From Qipengyuania sp. S6317L1 (GTDB lineage: Bacteria; Pseudomonadota; Alphaproteobacteria; Sphingomonadales; Sphingomonadaceae), in the NCBI RefSeq assembly GCF_023015615.1, contig NZ_JALKAJ010000002.1, forward strand, positions 696,501 to 760,500: 64,000 nucleotides of DNA, in the 5' to 3' direction. A model generated the notes under the pieces. The model saw only the letters and a program-made list of their open reading frames with translations. It was not told the origin of the DNA and did no database searches. Positions within the stretch are counted from its first letter, which is position 1. Each line of letters starts with the position of its first letter. This document shows, one piece after another, positions 1 through 8,482 of this stretch. Position numbers and translations under genes: made by a program.

Positions 1-210
1 GCCATCGCATTTGTTCGCCGCGGCGCTCCGGTTTCGCTTAACCGGTCAGGGTGGTTGATCGGCCTTGCCAGCGGCTCATTGGGCGCGCTTGCCTATAACA
101 TCACCTGTCCGATAGATTCGCTGATGCATGTTGGCATTTGGCACGTTCTGCCGGTCTTTATTGCCGCCCTCTTCTGGCGCTACGCCGCGCCGCCGCTCAT
201 CCGTTGGTAA
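1..210 (+). CDS. NrsF/DUF1109-like anti-sigma protein, C-terminal part
   Basis: Open reading frame running in from the left edge; the last 69 residues are visible. It carries membrane segments and a CPxDSxxHVxxWHV pattern and ends in PPLIRW. DUF1109/NrsF proteins, membrane anti-sigma factors for SigF-type ECF sigma factors, typically show a Cys-Pro and His/Trp region followed by a terminal Leu-Arg-Trp. The family call is from memory of that pattern and only the tail is present. The partner sigma factor gene would be expected just upstream, outside the window. The stop overlaps the tail of the opposing membrane protein gene by 31 bases. Confidence 0.6.
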   Translation, partial: AIAFVRRGAPVSLNRSGWLIGLASGSLGALAYNITCPIDSLMHVGIWHVLPVFIAALFWRYAAPPLIRW

Positions 211-992
211 GGATGCCGAATTAAGCCTCTCGCCTTTCCCCTGTCCTCGACATAGTCGCTGTCGAAGAAGCCGACTGTGACGAGGAAGGCAAGGATGAGC
301 ATCGCAAATTCGCCCGCGTCCTCGACAAAAACGAGGGCCGCGTGAAAGGCAGCGCCCTGTTCCCCCCAAACGACCAGAAGATCGACGACCACACCAAAGA
401 AAGCAGCGCCAGCCACGCAGGCGGCAAGAATGAGCGAAAAGGACAGCGCGCGCGGGGAAGCGCTGCGCAAGGTCATCACCATGGCAGCGAGCCACAGCCC
501 GCCGATAGCGATCATAAGCGCGGCCTCGGCGATGTGGCTGGGTTCGACCGGGACGAAACGCATCCACTCGAGCGCAGGGCCAAACGCCTCGCCAAAACCC
601 TCGTGGACTTCGCTCCAGTTGTCGAGCGTGAGCCAGCCGAACAGAACCGCATTGGCAAGGTATACGGGCGCACGCTTATGGCTCCATAAAAGCAGCGTCA
701 TCACCGCAACCGCGCCCGTCATCGAATATTCGAGAAACTCGCCAAAGCCCCTGTCCGAGGCAAGGTAGAACTGCACCGGAAGCTCTGCATCGGTCAGCGA
801 GCCGTAGTGGGCGGCGACATCGAGACCGATGAGAACACCGGCGTAAGGCAAAAGGACGAAGGCCGCGATAAGGCTTGCCCTCGACCGGGAAATCTGGACC
901 AGAAGTGCCAGCGCCGGTGCGCCCGCGTTTTTGATGATTGAAAAGATTGGATTTTCCCTTCCCTGCACGAATATCTGCCTTACGGCTGACAT
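180..992 (-). CDS. Predicted multi-pass membrane protein, unknown function
   Basis: A 270-residue protein starting at ATG (MSAVRQ); an upstream in-frame GTG would add 15 residues. Several hydrophobic segments alternate with short polar loops, including stretches around LIAAFVLLPYAGVLIG, AVAVMTLLLW, AALMIAIGGLWLA and FAMLILAFLVTVGFF. I do not recognise a family. The C-terminus is basic and likely cytoplasmic. It converges on the NrsF-like gene with a 31-base overlap and is divergent from ispG. No catalytic motif is evident. Confidence 0.6.
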   Translation of the reverse strand: MSAVRQIFVQGRENPIFSIIKNAGAPALALLVQISRSRASLIAAFVLLPYAGVLIGLDVAAHYGSLTDAELPVQFYLASDRGFGEFLEYSMTGAVAVMTLLLWSHKRAPVYLANAVLFGWLTLDNWSEVHEGFGEAFGPALEWMRFVPVEPSHIAEAALMIAIGGLWLAAMVMTLRSASPRALSFSLILAACVAGAAFFGVVVDLLVVWGEQGAAFHAALVFVEDAGEFAMLILAFLVTVGFFDSDYVEDRGKARGLIRHPYQRMSGGAA

Positions 993-1121
993 AATCTCAG
1001 ACAATCGGGTTGGGGCTGTTGTGCCCTTCTGGGCCACTGGGCCGGGAAAGTCTTACTCGTGCCCTTTGCGTGCCAAGAGATACCATTGCTCCCCGGGTAG
1101 AGCAGGCCTATATGAGGCCCC

Positions 1122-2261
1122 ATGTCTGTTAGACCTTGGCGCGATATCGAAAGGCGGGAATGCCGCCAGATCATGGTGGGCGATGTGCCCGTAGGTGGCG
1201 GAGCTCCGATCACCGTTCAAACCATGACCAACACCCCCACCGAAGATGCGGTGGCAACGCTTGACCAGATCAGGCGGTGCGAAGAGGTGGGCTGCGATAT
1301 CATTCGCGTCTCGTGCCCGACCGAAGAATCGACCAAAAGCTTCGCCAAGATCACCAAGGCGGCGCGCATACCGATCGTTGCCGACATTCACTTTCACTAT
1401 AAACGCGCGTTGGAGGCCGCCGATGCGGGCGCGGCGTGTTTGCGGATCAACCCCGGCAATATCGGTTCGTCGCAGCGCGTTGCCGAAGTGGTGCGGGCGG
1501 CGAAAGCCAACGGCTGCGCGATCCGGATTGGCGTGAACGCTGGTTCTCTTGAGAAGGATCTGCTCGAAAAATACGGAGAGCCTTGCCCCGAGGCGCTGAT
1601 CGAAAGCGCGCTTGATCATATCAAGCTTTTGCAAGACCACGATTTTCACAATTTCAAGGTCGCGGTGAAGGCATCGGACGTGTTCCTCGCGGTTGCAGCC
1701 TATCATGGCCTTGCCGAGGCAGTGGATTGCCCGCTGCACCTTGGCATCACCGAGGCAGGTGGGCTGATCGGCGGAACGGTCAAATCCTCTATCGGTATGG
1801 GCTCGCTTCTTTGGGCTGGCATTGGCGACACCATTCGCGTCTCGCTCTCGGCTGAGCCCGAGGAAGAGGTCAAGGTCGGCTATGAGATGCTCAAATCGCT
1901 CGGCCTTCGGACCCGAGGGGTCAGGGTTGTTTCGTGTCCTTCATGCTCGCGGCAAGGTTTTGACGTGATCCGCACGGTCGAAACTCTCGAAAAGCGCCTT
2001 GAGCACATCAAAACGCCCATGAGCCTTTCGGTCCTTGGCTGCGTTGTCAACGGTCCGGGTGAAGCGCGTGAGACCGACATTGGATTGACCGGCGGCGGCA
2101 ACGGCAAACACATGGTTTATCTCTCCGGCGTCAAAGCCCACGCGATTGAGGATGAAGATATGCTCGCCCACATCGTCAAGCTGGTCGAGGATAAGGCCGC
2201 AGCCATCGAAGCAGGCGAAGCGACCGCATTCGATCCGCACGCAGCAGAAGCCGCTGAATGA
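1122..2261 (+). CDS. ispG: 4-hydroxy-3-methylbut-2-enyl diphosphate synthase IspG (GcpE)
   Basis: A 379-residue protein of the usual proteobacterial IspG length. It converts methylerythritol cyclodiphosphate to HMBPP, the penultimate step of the MEP isoprenoid pathway, using a [4Fe-4S] cluster in the cytoplasm. The N-terminal TIM-barrel part shows [15 protein letters not shown], and the C-terminal iron-sulfur part has the Cys motif [12 protein letters not shown] followed by [11 protein letters not shown]; together these supply the three cluster cysteines. Its stop overlaps the next start (ATGA), so the thioredoxin-like gene downstream is probably translationally coupled. Confidence 0.97.
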   Translation: MSVRPWRDIERRECRQIMVGDVPVGGGAPITVQTMTNTPTEDAVATLDQIRRCEEVGCDIIRVSCPTEESTKSFAKITKAARIPIVADIHFHYKRALEAADAGAACLRINPGNIGSSQRVAEVVRAAKANGCAIRIGVNAGSLEKDLLEKYGEPCPEALIESALDHIKLLQDHDFHNFKVAVKASDVFLAVAAYHGLAEAVDCPLHLGITEAGGLIGGTVKSSIGMGSLLWAGIGDTIRVSLSAEPEEEVKVGYEMLKSLGLRTRGVRVVSCPSCSRQGFDVIRTVETLEKRLEHIKTPMSLSVLGCVVNGPGEARETDIGLTGGGNGKHMVYLSGVKAHAIEDEDMLAHIVKLVEDKAAAIEAGEATAFDPHAAEAAE

Positions 2262-2755
2262 TCAAGGCGATTGTGTCCGGCTTTGCCGCCGCGCTCCTGG
2301 TTGTTGCCGGAACGGCCTTTGCGCAAGATGAAAGCGGTCATGACTACCCCGAGGCGCGCCTCTATGATGTGAGCGACGACGCGATGGCCGATGTCCATGC
2401 GGCCCTTGCCCGCGCTTCTGCGAACGGAAAACGGGTGCTTGTCGCCTTTGGTGGCAATTGGTGCCATGACAGCCGCGCCTTTGCCGGCTGGACTCAAGAC
2501 AAGCGCATCGGCGCTCTTATCGATGAGCGTTTCGAGCTCGTTTTTGTCAATGTCGGTATCCCCCAGGAAGGTGATGGCCATAACGGGCACATCCTCGAAC
2601 GCTTTGGCATGGGCGAACAGGTGGGGACACCGCTTGTCCTTGCGTTGACCGCGAGCGGCGAGGTGATCAACGCCGAGACCGCGCAAAGCTGGCGCAACAC
2701 CGCCAGCCGCAGCGAAGACGATATATACAATGAATTGGAAAAGCTGGCGAAATGA
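2258..2755 (+). CDS. Secreted thioredoxin-fold protein with WCHDS active-site variant
   Basis: A 165-residue protein with an N-terminal signal peptide ([19 protein letters not shown]), so probably periplasmic. The middle has the layout of thioredoxin-like proteins: a strand ([11 protein letters not shown]), then CHDSRAF in place of CxxC, then a later cis-Pro-like GTPLVLAL. Only one active-site cysteine is present, which argues against a classical disulfide oxidoreductase. The start overlaps the end of ispG and the stop overlaps the next gene by four bases (ATGA in both cases), giving a tight three-gene operon. Substrate unknown. Confidence 0.75.
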   Translation: MIKAIVSGFAAALLVVAGTAFAQDESGHDYPEARLYDVSDDAMADVHAALARASANGKRVLVAFGGNWCHDSRAFAGWTQDKRIGALIDERFELVFVNVGIPQEGDGHNGHILERFGMGEQVGTPLVLALTASGEVINAETAQSWRNTASRSEDDIYNELEKLAK

Positions 2756-3486
2756 TCAAGGCCTTCGCAAACAGATTTCTCGAAACCGCGCGCGACGGCA
2801 TTGCAATCTGGTGGTTGGCGCCAATCATTCCCGCTCTGGTCGTGATCCCCGAATTCGCCCAACACGTTGCCGAAATCCAGTTGGGGATGTTCGCAAGCGA
2901 AGAGCAGGCCAAGCTTGCCTCGGAATCCTCGACCCGCATGACGTTTGGCTATATGAAGATTGCCGGTCTGGTCCTTGCGTTTCTGGCGACAATCCGGTTT
3001 TGGGGCGCGCGCAGCTTTGGCCACAAATGGTGGGACTTGCGAACGGTTGTCTGGGTGCCGCTTCTCATCGCAATTGTCCTGATTGTCGCAACCTCCTTTC
3101 CCGGCACGCTCGCCGAGCCCTACATTGGCGCAGAGCAAGCCGGATATATCGACATTGCCTTTGCGCTTGCGACCCTGCCGCTGTTTACAATGTTGGTGAG
3201 AGCCCTTGCCGGCGATCAAAATACCGGTCTCAAACATGCGTTTCGCACCGGTTGGTTTGCATCCATTCGCATGGTGCTGTTCGCGGCCATATTTTGGGTC
3301 CCGCTGCAATGGCTTCACGGTGAACTTCACACTTGGGCCATTGGTGCAAGTGTGTCTCTTGTGTGGATCATGATGATAATTGACAGCCTCGTCGTCGGAC
3401 TTCTCGCCACCTATGCCGGGACCGCGTTTCACCACGGGTCGAAGTTGTTGAGCGAGCCTGTCGGCTCCGTTGCACAGTCGGCATAG
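2752..3486 (+). CDS. Predicted inner-membrane protein, unknown function
   Basis: A 244-residue protein with about five to six hydrophobic segments (for example IWWLAPIIPALVVIPEFA, KIAGLVLAFLATI, VWVPLLIAIVLIVATSF, MVLFAAIFWVPLQW and IMMIIDSLVVGLLATYAGTA). No family recognised. It overlaps the thioredoxin-like gene by four bases and precedes the MntP-like gene by 17 bases, so it is probably co-transcribed with ispG. The N-terminal stretch FANRFLETARDGIAIW is polar-amphipathic and may lie along the membrane. Confidence 0.7.
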   Translation: MIKAFANRFLETARDGIAIWWLAPIIPALVVIPEFAQHVAEIQLGMFASEEQAKLASESSTRMTFGYMKIAGLVLAFLATIRFWGARSFGHKWWDLRTVVWVPLLIAIVLIVATSFPGTLAEPYIGAEQAGYIDIAFALATLPLFTMLVRALAGDQNTGLKHAFRTGWFASIRMVLFAAIFWVPLQWLHGELHTWAIGASVSLVWIMMIIDSLVVGLLATYAGTAFHHGSKLLSEPVGSVAQSA

Positions 3487-3503
3487 CGCGTGCTGGCGAG
3501 GTC

Positions 3504-4046
3504 ATGATCGAGGCGCTGCTTCTCGCACTCGCCCTTGCGATGGACGCCTTTGCCGTGGCGCTGGTGCAAGGGGCAAGGGTAAGGCCCGGCGCTATCCCGA
3601 CCCTTGCCATCGCGTTGGCCTTTGGCGCGGCGCAAGGGCTTATGGCGCTGATCGGCTGGGGATTGGGTGAGGCGGTGATCGCCTATATCGAGGCATTCGA
3701 CCATTGGATTGCCTTCGCACTTCTCACCTTTATCGGCGTCCAGATGATACGCGCCGACGAACACGATGAAGCCGCGCGTCCGCTCATCGGGTTTGGCCTG
3801 TTTGCCGCAGCCATCGCCACCAGCATTGATGCACTCGCCGCCGGGATCACGCTGCCAACGCTTACCGCACCCCCGCTGCTTGCCGCCGGAATGATCGCTT
3901 TGGTGACGTTGATCCTATCGCTTGGAGGGGTGCAAGTGGGCAGGATTGCGGGCGAGCGTTACGGGCGGCCCGCAGAGGTTTTGGGCGGGGTTGTCCTCAT
4001 CGCGCTGGGCTTCAAGATTTTGGCCGAGCATTCAGGCTGGCTGTAA
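3504..4046 (+). CDS. mntP: MntP-type manganese efflux pump (DUF204)
   Basis: A 180-residue integral membrane protein with six predicted segments, matching the two-times-three helix architecture of MntP. The acidic intramembrane motif MDAFAV in segment 1 and the related TSIDALAAG in segment 4 fit the internal duplication and the conserved Asp residues needed for Mn(II) export. Length agrees with the family (about 185). The gap to the previous gene is only 17 bases, leaving no room for the Mn-sensing yybP-ykoY riboswitch that precedes mntP in some bacteria. Confidence 0.85.
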   Translation: MIEALLLALALAMDAFAVALVQGARVRPGAIPTLAIALAFGAAQGLMALIGWGLGEAVIAYIEAFDHWIAFALLTFIGVQMIRADEHDEAARPLIGFGLFAAAIATSIDALAAGITLPTLTAPPLLAAGMIALVTLILSLGGVQVGRIAGERYGRPAEVLGGVVLIALGFKILAEHSGWL

Positions 4047-4048
4047 AT

Positions 4049-4963
4049 ATGCTTCATGTCGTCCACCATCCCGACTACATGGCCCCGCGTCCTGAGCGTG
4101 GGACGTTCAAGTTCGACAAATATTTCCTCGTGATGGAGGAGTTGCGCGCGTCCGGTACGCCGATGACGGAACACGCGCCCGAACCCTGCCCGCGCGAATG
4201 GCTCGAAGCGGTGCATGACCCTGACTATGTTGATGAGGTTTTCCGCGCCCAGGTCCCTCACGAAAAAGAGCGCCGCATCGGCTTTCCCGTAACCAACGCC
4301 ATTCGCGACCGTGTGCGCCACACCAATGGCGGCACCTGGCTTGCTGCACAGCTTGCCATGCAGCACGGCTATGCCGCGAACTCGGCAGCGGGAAGCCACC
4401 ATGCTCTGGCCGAAACAGGCGCCGGATATTGCGTATTCAACGACCTCGCTGTCGCGGCAAACCGGTTGATCGCGCAAGGAGACGCGAGGCGCATCGCGAT
4501 TATCGACCTTGATGTGCACCAAGGGGACGGCACCGCCTCCCTCACCGCCGGGCGCGAGGATATTGTGACCCTTTCTGTCCATGCGGAGAAGAATTTTCCG
4601 GTGCGAAAGGCGCGCTCCAATATCGATATCGGCCTTCCCGACGGCACCAATGATGCGGCCTATATCGCAGTCCTCGAAAACCACATCCCCAAACTGCTCG
4701 ATCGGTTCAAACCTGACTTTGTATTCTATCAGGCGGGCGTCGATCCGCATGAAAATGACAAGCTGGGCCGCCTCGCATTGAGCGACGATGGTTTGATTGC
4801 GCGCGACACATTTGTCGTGCGAGAGGCCCGCAAACGCGGGCTTGCCATCGCCTCTGCGCTTGGTGGCGGATACGGCGCCGATCAACGCGAAGTTGCCGCA
4901 CGCCATGCCCGATCAATGGTAGCAATGGCGCGGGAGAACGCAGCGCACAAGGTGCACGGTTAG
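4049..4963 (+). CDS. Histone deacetylase-like amidohydrolase
   Basis: A 304-residue class II HDAC-like enzyme (arginase/deacetylase fold). Visible active-site features are the His-His pair in SHHAL (residues 117-118), the zinc and charge-relay motif DLDVHQGDGT (Asp153, Asp155 and His157), and the late zinc ligand region QAGVDPHENDKLGRL near residue 230, followed by GGGYG with the transition-state Tyr. Bacterial members deacetylate acetylated small molecules or polyamines, or act on acyl-lysines; the substrate here is unknown. It starts two bases after mntP. Confidence 0.9.
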   Translation: MLHVVHHPDYMAPRPERGTFKFDKYFLVMEELRASGTPMTEHAPEPCPREWLEAVHDPDYVDEVFRAQVPHEKERRIGFPVTNAIRDRVRHTNGGTWLAAQLAMQHGYAANSAAGSHHALAETGAGYCVFNDLAVAANRLIAQGDARRIAIIDLDVHQGDGTASLTAGREDIVTLSVHAEKNFPVRKARSNIDIGLPDGTNDAAYIAVLENHIPKLLDRFKPDFVFYQAGVDPHENDKLGRLALSDDGLIARDTFVVREARKRGLAIASALGGGYGADQREVAARHARSMVAMARENAAHKVHG

Positions 4964-4999
4964 GGCACCTTAAACCTTTCGTGTGTAGGCGTTGCGTCC

Positions 5000-5548
5000 A
5001 TGATCGGACGCTATCTCGCCCTGGCCGCAGGGGTCTGCCTTTTCGCTGCACTCTTCGCCGCAGGTTCAAAGACTGGTGATTCATCGTCAGGTGAACAATG
5101 GGTTCTCAGGCAATCAGCCAACGCCAATGCCGTGCAACGCCCGAACACCGTGCAGGCGGCAGACAGCGACTGGTATTCGGGCACCCACACATTGTCGCGT
5201 GACTATGACGGGCATTTCTACGCAAACGCCAATGTGAACGGGCGCACAATCCGCATGATGGTCGACACAGGCGCAAGCGTCATTGCACTCACCGGCACTG
5301 ATGCGCGTGCCGCCGGGCTTTACTGGGACCAGAGCGAGGTGCGCCCCATCGGACGCGGGGCAAGCGGCGATGTTTATGGTGTCGTGCGCAGCCTCGACGT
5401 GGTCGACATCGGCGGTTTCACAAAGCACAATGTGCGCGCGATCGTGGTGCCGGAGGGCCTCGATACATCGCTGCTTGGTCAATCATACCTTGGCCAGATC
5501 GCCTCGGTCGAAATCCAGGGCAATCAATTGCGTCTGAGCGGCGGTTAG
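5000..5548 (+). CDS. Retropepsin-like aspartic protease, membrane anchored (TIGR02281-like)
   Basis: A 182-residue protein with an N-terminal hydrophobic anchor (YLALAAGVCLFAALFAAG) and a C-terminal single-domain retropepsin fold. The catalytic motif MMVDTGASVIALT is the aspartic protease signature; the second half shows LLGQSYLGQIASVEI, equivalent to the hydrophobic-Gly flap-side motif. Such proteins act as dimers and are common in alphaproteobacteria; their periplasmic substrates are mostly unknown. It follows the HDAC-like gene by 36 bases. Confidence 0.85.
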   Translation: MIGRYLALAAGVCLFAALFAAGSKTGDSSSGEQWVLRQSANANAVQRPNTVQAADSDWYSGTHTLSRDYDGHFYANANVNGRTIRMMVDTGASVIALTGTDARAAGLYWDQSEVRPIGRGASGDVYGVVRSLDVVDIGGFTKHNVRAIVVPEGLDTSLLGQSYLGQIASVEIQGNQLRLSGG

Positions 5549-5557
5549 ACCTTCACC

Positions 5558-6157
5558 TCATCGCAGCGACGGGTCGAAGTAAACATCAATGTAATCGGTG
5601 AGATAATCGCACCATTCGAATTCGCGCAAGCGATAGTAGGAGCGGTTCTGGGTCACCTCGAACCGCCATGTTCGCGTGTCGCGGCATACGCGCTCGGCAT
5701 CGGGCGCGCCTCTCATTCTGATTGTGCCCTGAAAGTCGAAATAGTCGGTCCCGATTTCGGTGATAAACCCCTCAAGATCGAGCACTGCACCGCCATCGCT
5801 TTTCTGCCCGCCAAGAAGCGTCCAATACCCCCCTTCGACAACCGCCACCCATACCGGCCCGCGCTTGTCCCAATCAATCCATTGGAGGGTAACGCCTTGA
5901 TTTTGCATGAGCCGCATCATCCCCAACTGATCGAAGAGGCGGGTTGGCTGATCCGGAATTTCGGCTGTTTCGACGGTGATCGTATGTGGCACATCCTCGC
6001 GGCTGGAGCGGAGGACCTTGAGCTTGGACAGGGCCGGGACTTCGGAGGCCGAAGGCACCTGTTGCGAGGTAGGTTCGGCATGAGCAAGGCCCGCACTGCC
6101 AGCTGCCAGAAACCAAAATCCCGCAAAAATCGTGCACAGGCGTGATAGACGACGCAT
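5558..6157 (-). CDS. Secreted hypothetical protein
   Basis: The chosen ATG (MRRLSRL) has a GGAGAG ribosome site about eight bases upstream, giving 199 residues; an upstream in-frame start would add 24 implausible residues. The N-terminus is a signal peptide (LCTIFAGFWFLAAGSAGLAHA). The mature part contains VWVAVVEGGYWTLLGGQ and, near the C-terminus, two cysteines (ERVCRDTR and EFEWCDYL) that could form a periplasmic disulfide. No family recognised. It converges tail-to-tail with the retropepsin-like gene. Confidence 0.65.
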   Translation of the reverse strand: MRRLSRLCTIFAGFWFLAAGSAGLAHAEPTSQQVPSASEVPALSKLKVLRSSREDVPHTITVETAEIPDQPTRLFDQLGMMRLMQNQGVTLQWIDWDKRGPVWVAVVEGGYWTLLGGQKSDGGAVLDLEGFITEIGTDYFDFQGTIRMRGAPDAERVCRDTRTWRFEVTQNRSYYRLREFEWCDYLTDYIDVYFDPSLR

Positions 6158-6227
6158 AAGTGATCTCTCCCTTGCGATTCGAGTGACACTATAGACCCTT
6201 AGCCGTTGCGAAGGATAAATCAGTCCC

Positions 6228-7679
6228 ATGAATTCCCACGAAACCGATTATCTGGTCATTGGCGCTGGCGCTGTTGGGATGGCTTTTGTTGACACGCTTC
6301 TCGACGAAGACCCGACAAGCCACGTTACCATCATCGACAAGCACGCGCGGCCCGGCGGGCACTGGAATGACGCATACTCGTTCGTGACCCTGCACCAGCC
6401 AAGCGCGACCTATGGCGTAAACTCGATGGAGATGTGCCCTGACCGCGTGGACACCGATGGACACAATAAGGGGCTCTATCCGCTCGCCAAACACGCTGAA
6501 ATCCTTGCCTATTACAGCAGGCTCATGAGCGAGCGGTTTGTGCCATCGGGGCGCGTCACCTACTTGCCGCTAACCGAATACACTGGCGGCGGTGAAGGCG
6601 AACACACCGCGCGCAGCATCCTTTCAGGTCAGGAGCACAGCTTCAAAGTGCGGCGCAAGCTGGTCGATGGGACCTGGTTCAAGACCAGCGTGCCTTCGAC
6701 CCACAAGCCCGCTTTTGACATCGCCGGGGGCACTCGCTTTGCAACTCCCGGAGACTTGCCGCGCCTCTGGATGGATACAGACAACCTGCCGCAGCATTAC
6801 TGCGTTATCGGGGGCGGGAAGACCGCGATGGATACCGCGGTCTGGCTGCTTGAAGCGGGCGTTCCCGCTGACAAGATCGACTGGGTTCGTCCACGCGACA
6901 GCTGGATGTTCAACCGCAAACTTCTCCAGCCCGCCAAGCATCACATCGAAGACCTCGTGCAATTCCAGATTGATCTCGTCGAATGTGCCAACGGTTCGGA
7001 AAACGGCGACGAGATGTTCGCGAAACTGGGTGAACGCGGCACGATGCTGCGGCTTGATGAGAGCGTGACGCCTAAAATGTTCCACTTCGCGGTGATTTCG
7101 GAAGGCGAAGTCGCGCTGCTCAAACAGATCACACGGGTTCATCGGAAAAAGCGGGTTACAGCGCTTGAACCTGCTGCGATGACACTGGGCGACGAGCGGG
7201 TAGAGATGCCCGAAGGCTCGCTTTTCATTGATTGCACGGCAAGCGCTGTTCCGTTTGAACAGCGCGACAAGACCCGTCCGTTTTTCGATGGCGACACGAT
7301 CACGCTTCAGCTCGCACAGGTGCCATTTGTGCCTTACAGCGCCGCTCTGGCCGCCTTTATCGAGGTTCATTTCGACAGCGATGAAGAGAAGAACAACCTC
7401 GTGCCGCCTGCACCGCTTACCGATACGACCGACACCTATCCTTATGCGATGATGGCCAATCTGATGAGCACCGCGATCCTTTCAGGCAATGAAAAGACCA
7501 ACGCTTTCAACGCGAAAAGCCGCCTACACCCAACCGGTCCTGCGATCGCGGAAATGATGGCGAAAGGCGATCCACGCCTCGCCGCGCTTGCAAAAGTCGG
7601 CCCTAAAATTCAGACCAATATGCCCGGCGTCATCAAATTGGGTATGGCCGCCAAAGCCATTCATGAAGGTGCGACTTAG
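6228..7679 (+). CDS. FAD/NAD(P)-binding oxidoreductase, FMO-like
   Basis: A 483-residue flavoprotein. The N-terminal Rossmann motif LVIGAGAVGMAF (residues 9-20) binds FAD, followed by an acidic strand end (TIIDKHARPGGHWN) whose GGxW resembles flavin-containing monooxygenases. A second dinucleotide motif (VIGGGKTAMDTA, about residue 195) would bind NADP(H). The segment LFIDCTAS near residue 330 resembles the ATG-type motif of FMO relatives. Substrate unknown. The start lies 70 bases from the divergent secreted protein. Confidence 0.8.
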   Translation: MNSHETDYLVIGAGAVGMAFVDTLLDEDPTSHVTIIDKHARPGGHWNDAYSFVTLHQPSATYGVNSMEMCPDRVDTDGHNKGLYPLAKHAEILAYYSRLMSERFVPSGRVTYLPLTEYTGGGEGEHTARSILSGQEHSFKVRRKLVDGTWFKTSVPSTHKPAFDIAGGTRFATPGDLPRLWMDTDNLPQHYCVIGGGKTAMDTAVWLLEAGVPADKIDWVRPRDSWMFNRKLLQPAKHHIEDLVQFQIDLVECANGSENGDEMFAKLGERGTMLRLDESVTPKMFHFAVISEGEVALLKQITRVHRKKRVTALEPAAMTLGDERVEMPEGSLFIDCTASAVPFEQRDKTRPFFDGDTITLQLAQVPFVPYSAALAAFIEVHFDSDEEKNNLVPPAPLTDTTDTYPYAMMANLMSTAILSGNEKTNAFNAKSRLHPTGPAIAEMMAKGDPRLAALAKVGPKIQTNMPGVIKLGMAAKAIHEGAT

Positions 7680-7726
7680 AGCGGAATTCACTGGAACCCC
7701 ATTTTCCGTTATGTATTATTAGCAAT

Positions 7727-8476
7727 ATGAACCGCCGCGACCTTCTTAAAAGCTCTTTGACCGCTGGCCTTGCGCTGGCGGGGTCGGCAGTGGTGCCCGC
7801 GCTTCCGGCCAAACTGGCGGCGCAACCTCGCAAGGGCACACCGCGTGACCGGGCTTTGTTCGATGTTGCCAGAACCCAGCTTGACCGGGCGGGCGCGGAT
7901 ATCTGGCGCCGCGATATCGTCGGCATTTGCGATTACGGCGTGCATTCGGCGCGCCAACGGTTCTACCTCATCAACCTTGGTCTAGAGGAAGTTCAGGCCT
8001 TCCACGTCAGCCACGGTGCGGGCTCAGATCACAATCACGACGGCTGGCTTGAAAAATACTCCAATGTCGAAGGCTCCAACGCGACCAGTCGCGGCGCCTA
8101 TGTCACGTGGGAGTGGTATCAGGGCAAATATGGAACGTCAGTGCGCCTCGGCGGATTGGATGAAACGAATGACGCCGCGCTTCGCCGGTACATCGTGATC
8201 CACCGCGCAGCCTATGCAGAGCCATCGCATTTGCAACGTTGGGGCAAGATGGGCCGTTCAAACGGGTGCTTTGCCTTTGGCAGTCAGGATTTCCGCGAAA
8301 TCTTGCTCAACCTGTCGGGCGGGCGATTGCTTTATGCCGATAGCTTGGGCCTGCAAGACAACGGTGCGATGCTGACCCGCGAAGAGCAACTGGCGCTGGC
8401 GGATGGAGATAACAGGCAAATGCTCTCCGCCGACCATTCGGCAGAGGCGCAGAGGCGTATTCCGGGCGCGTTCTAG
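7727..8476 (+). CDS. YkuD-type murein L,D-transpeptidase catalytic-domain protein
   Basis: A 249-residue protein with a Tat-like leader (NRRDLLKSSLTAGLALAGSAVVPA), hence exported. The second half carries FHVSHGAGSDHNHDGW and GRSNGCFAFG, with the Ser/Cys arrangement (RSNGCFAF) of the murein L,D-transpeptidase catalytic-domain family (PF13645 type). Members cross-link peptidoglycan or attach proteins to it in the periplasm. It converges with a second, unrelated-class L,D-transpeptidase gene whose stop lies six bases away. Confidence 0.82.
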   Translation: MNRRDLLKSSLTAGLALAGSAVVPALPAKLAAQPRKGTPRDRALFDVARTQLDRAGADIWRRDIVGICDYGVHSARQRFYLINLGLEEVQAFHVSHGAGSDHNHDGWLEKYSNVEGSNATSRGAYVTWEWYQGKYGTSVRLGGLDETNDAALRRYIVIHRAAYAEPSHLQRWGKMGRSNGCFAFGSQDFREILLNLSGGRLLYADSLGLQDNGAMLTREEQLALADGDNRQMLSADHSAEAQRRIPGAF

Positions 8477-8482
8477 CGCCTG

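Noticed and set aside
3487..3503. Mn riboswitch (yybP-ykoY) before the MntP gene
   Set aside because: The gap is only 17 bases, and the preceding sequence is coding.
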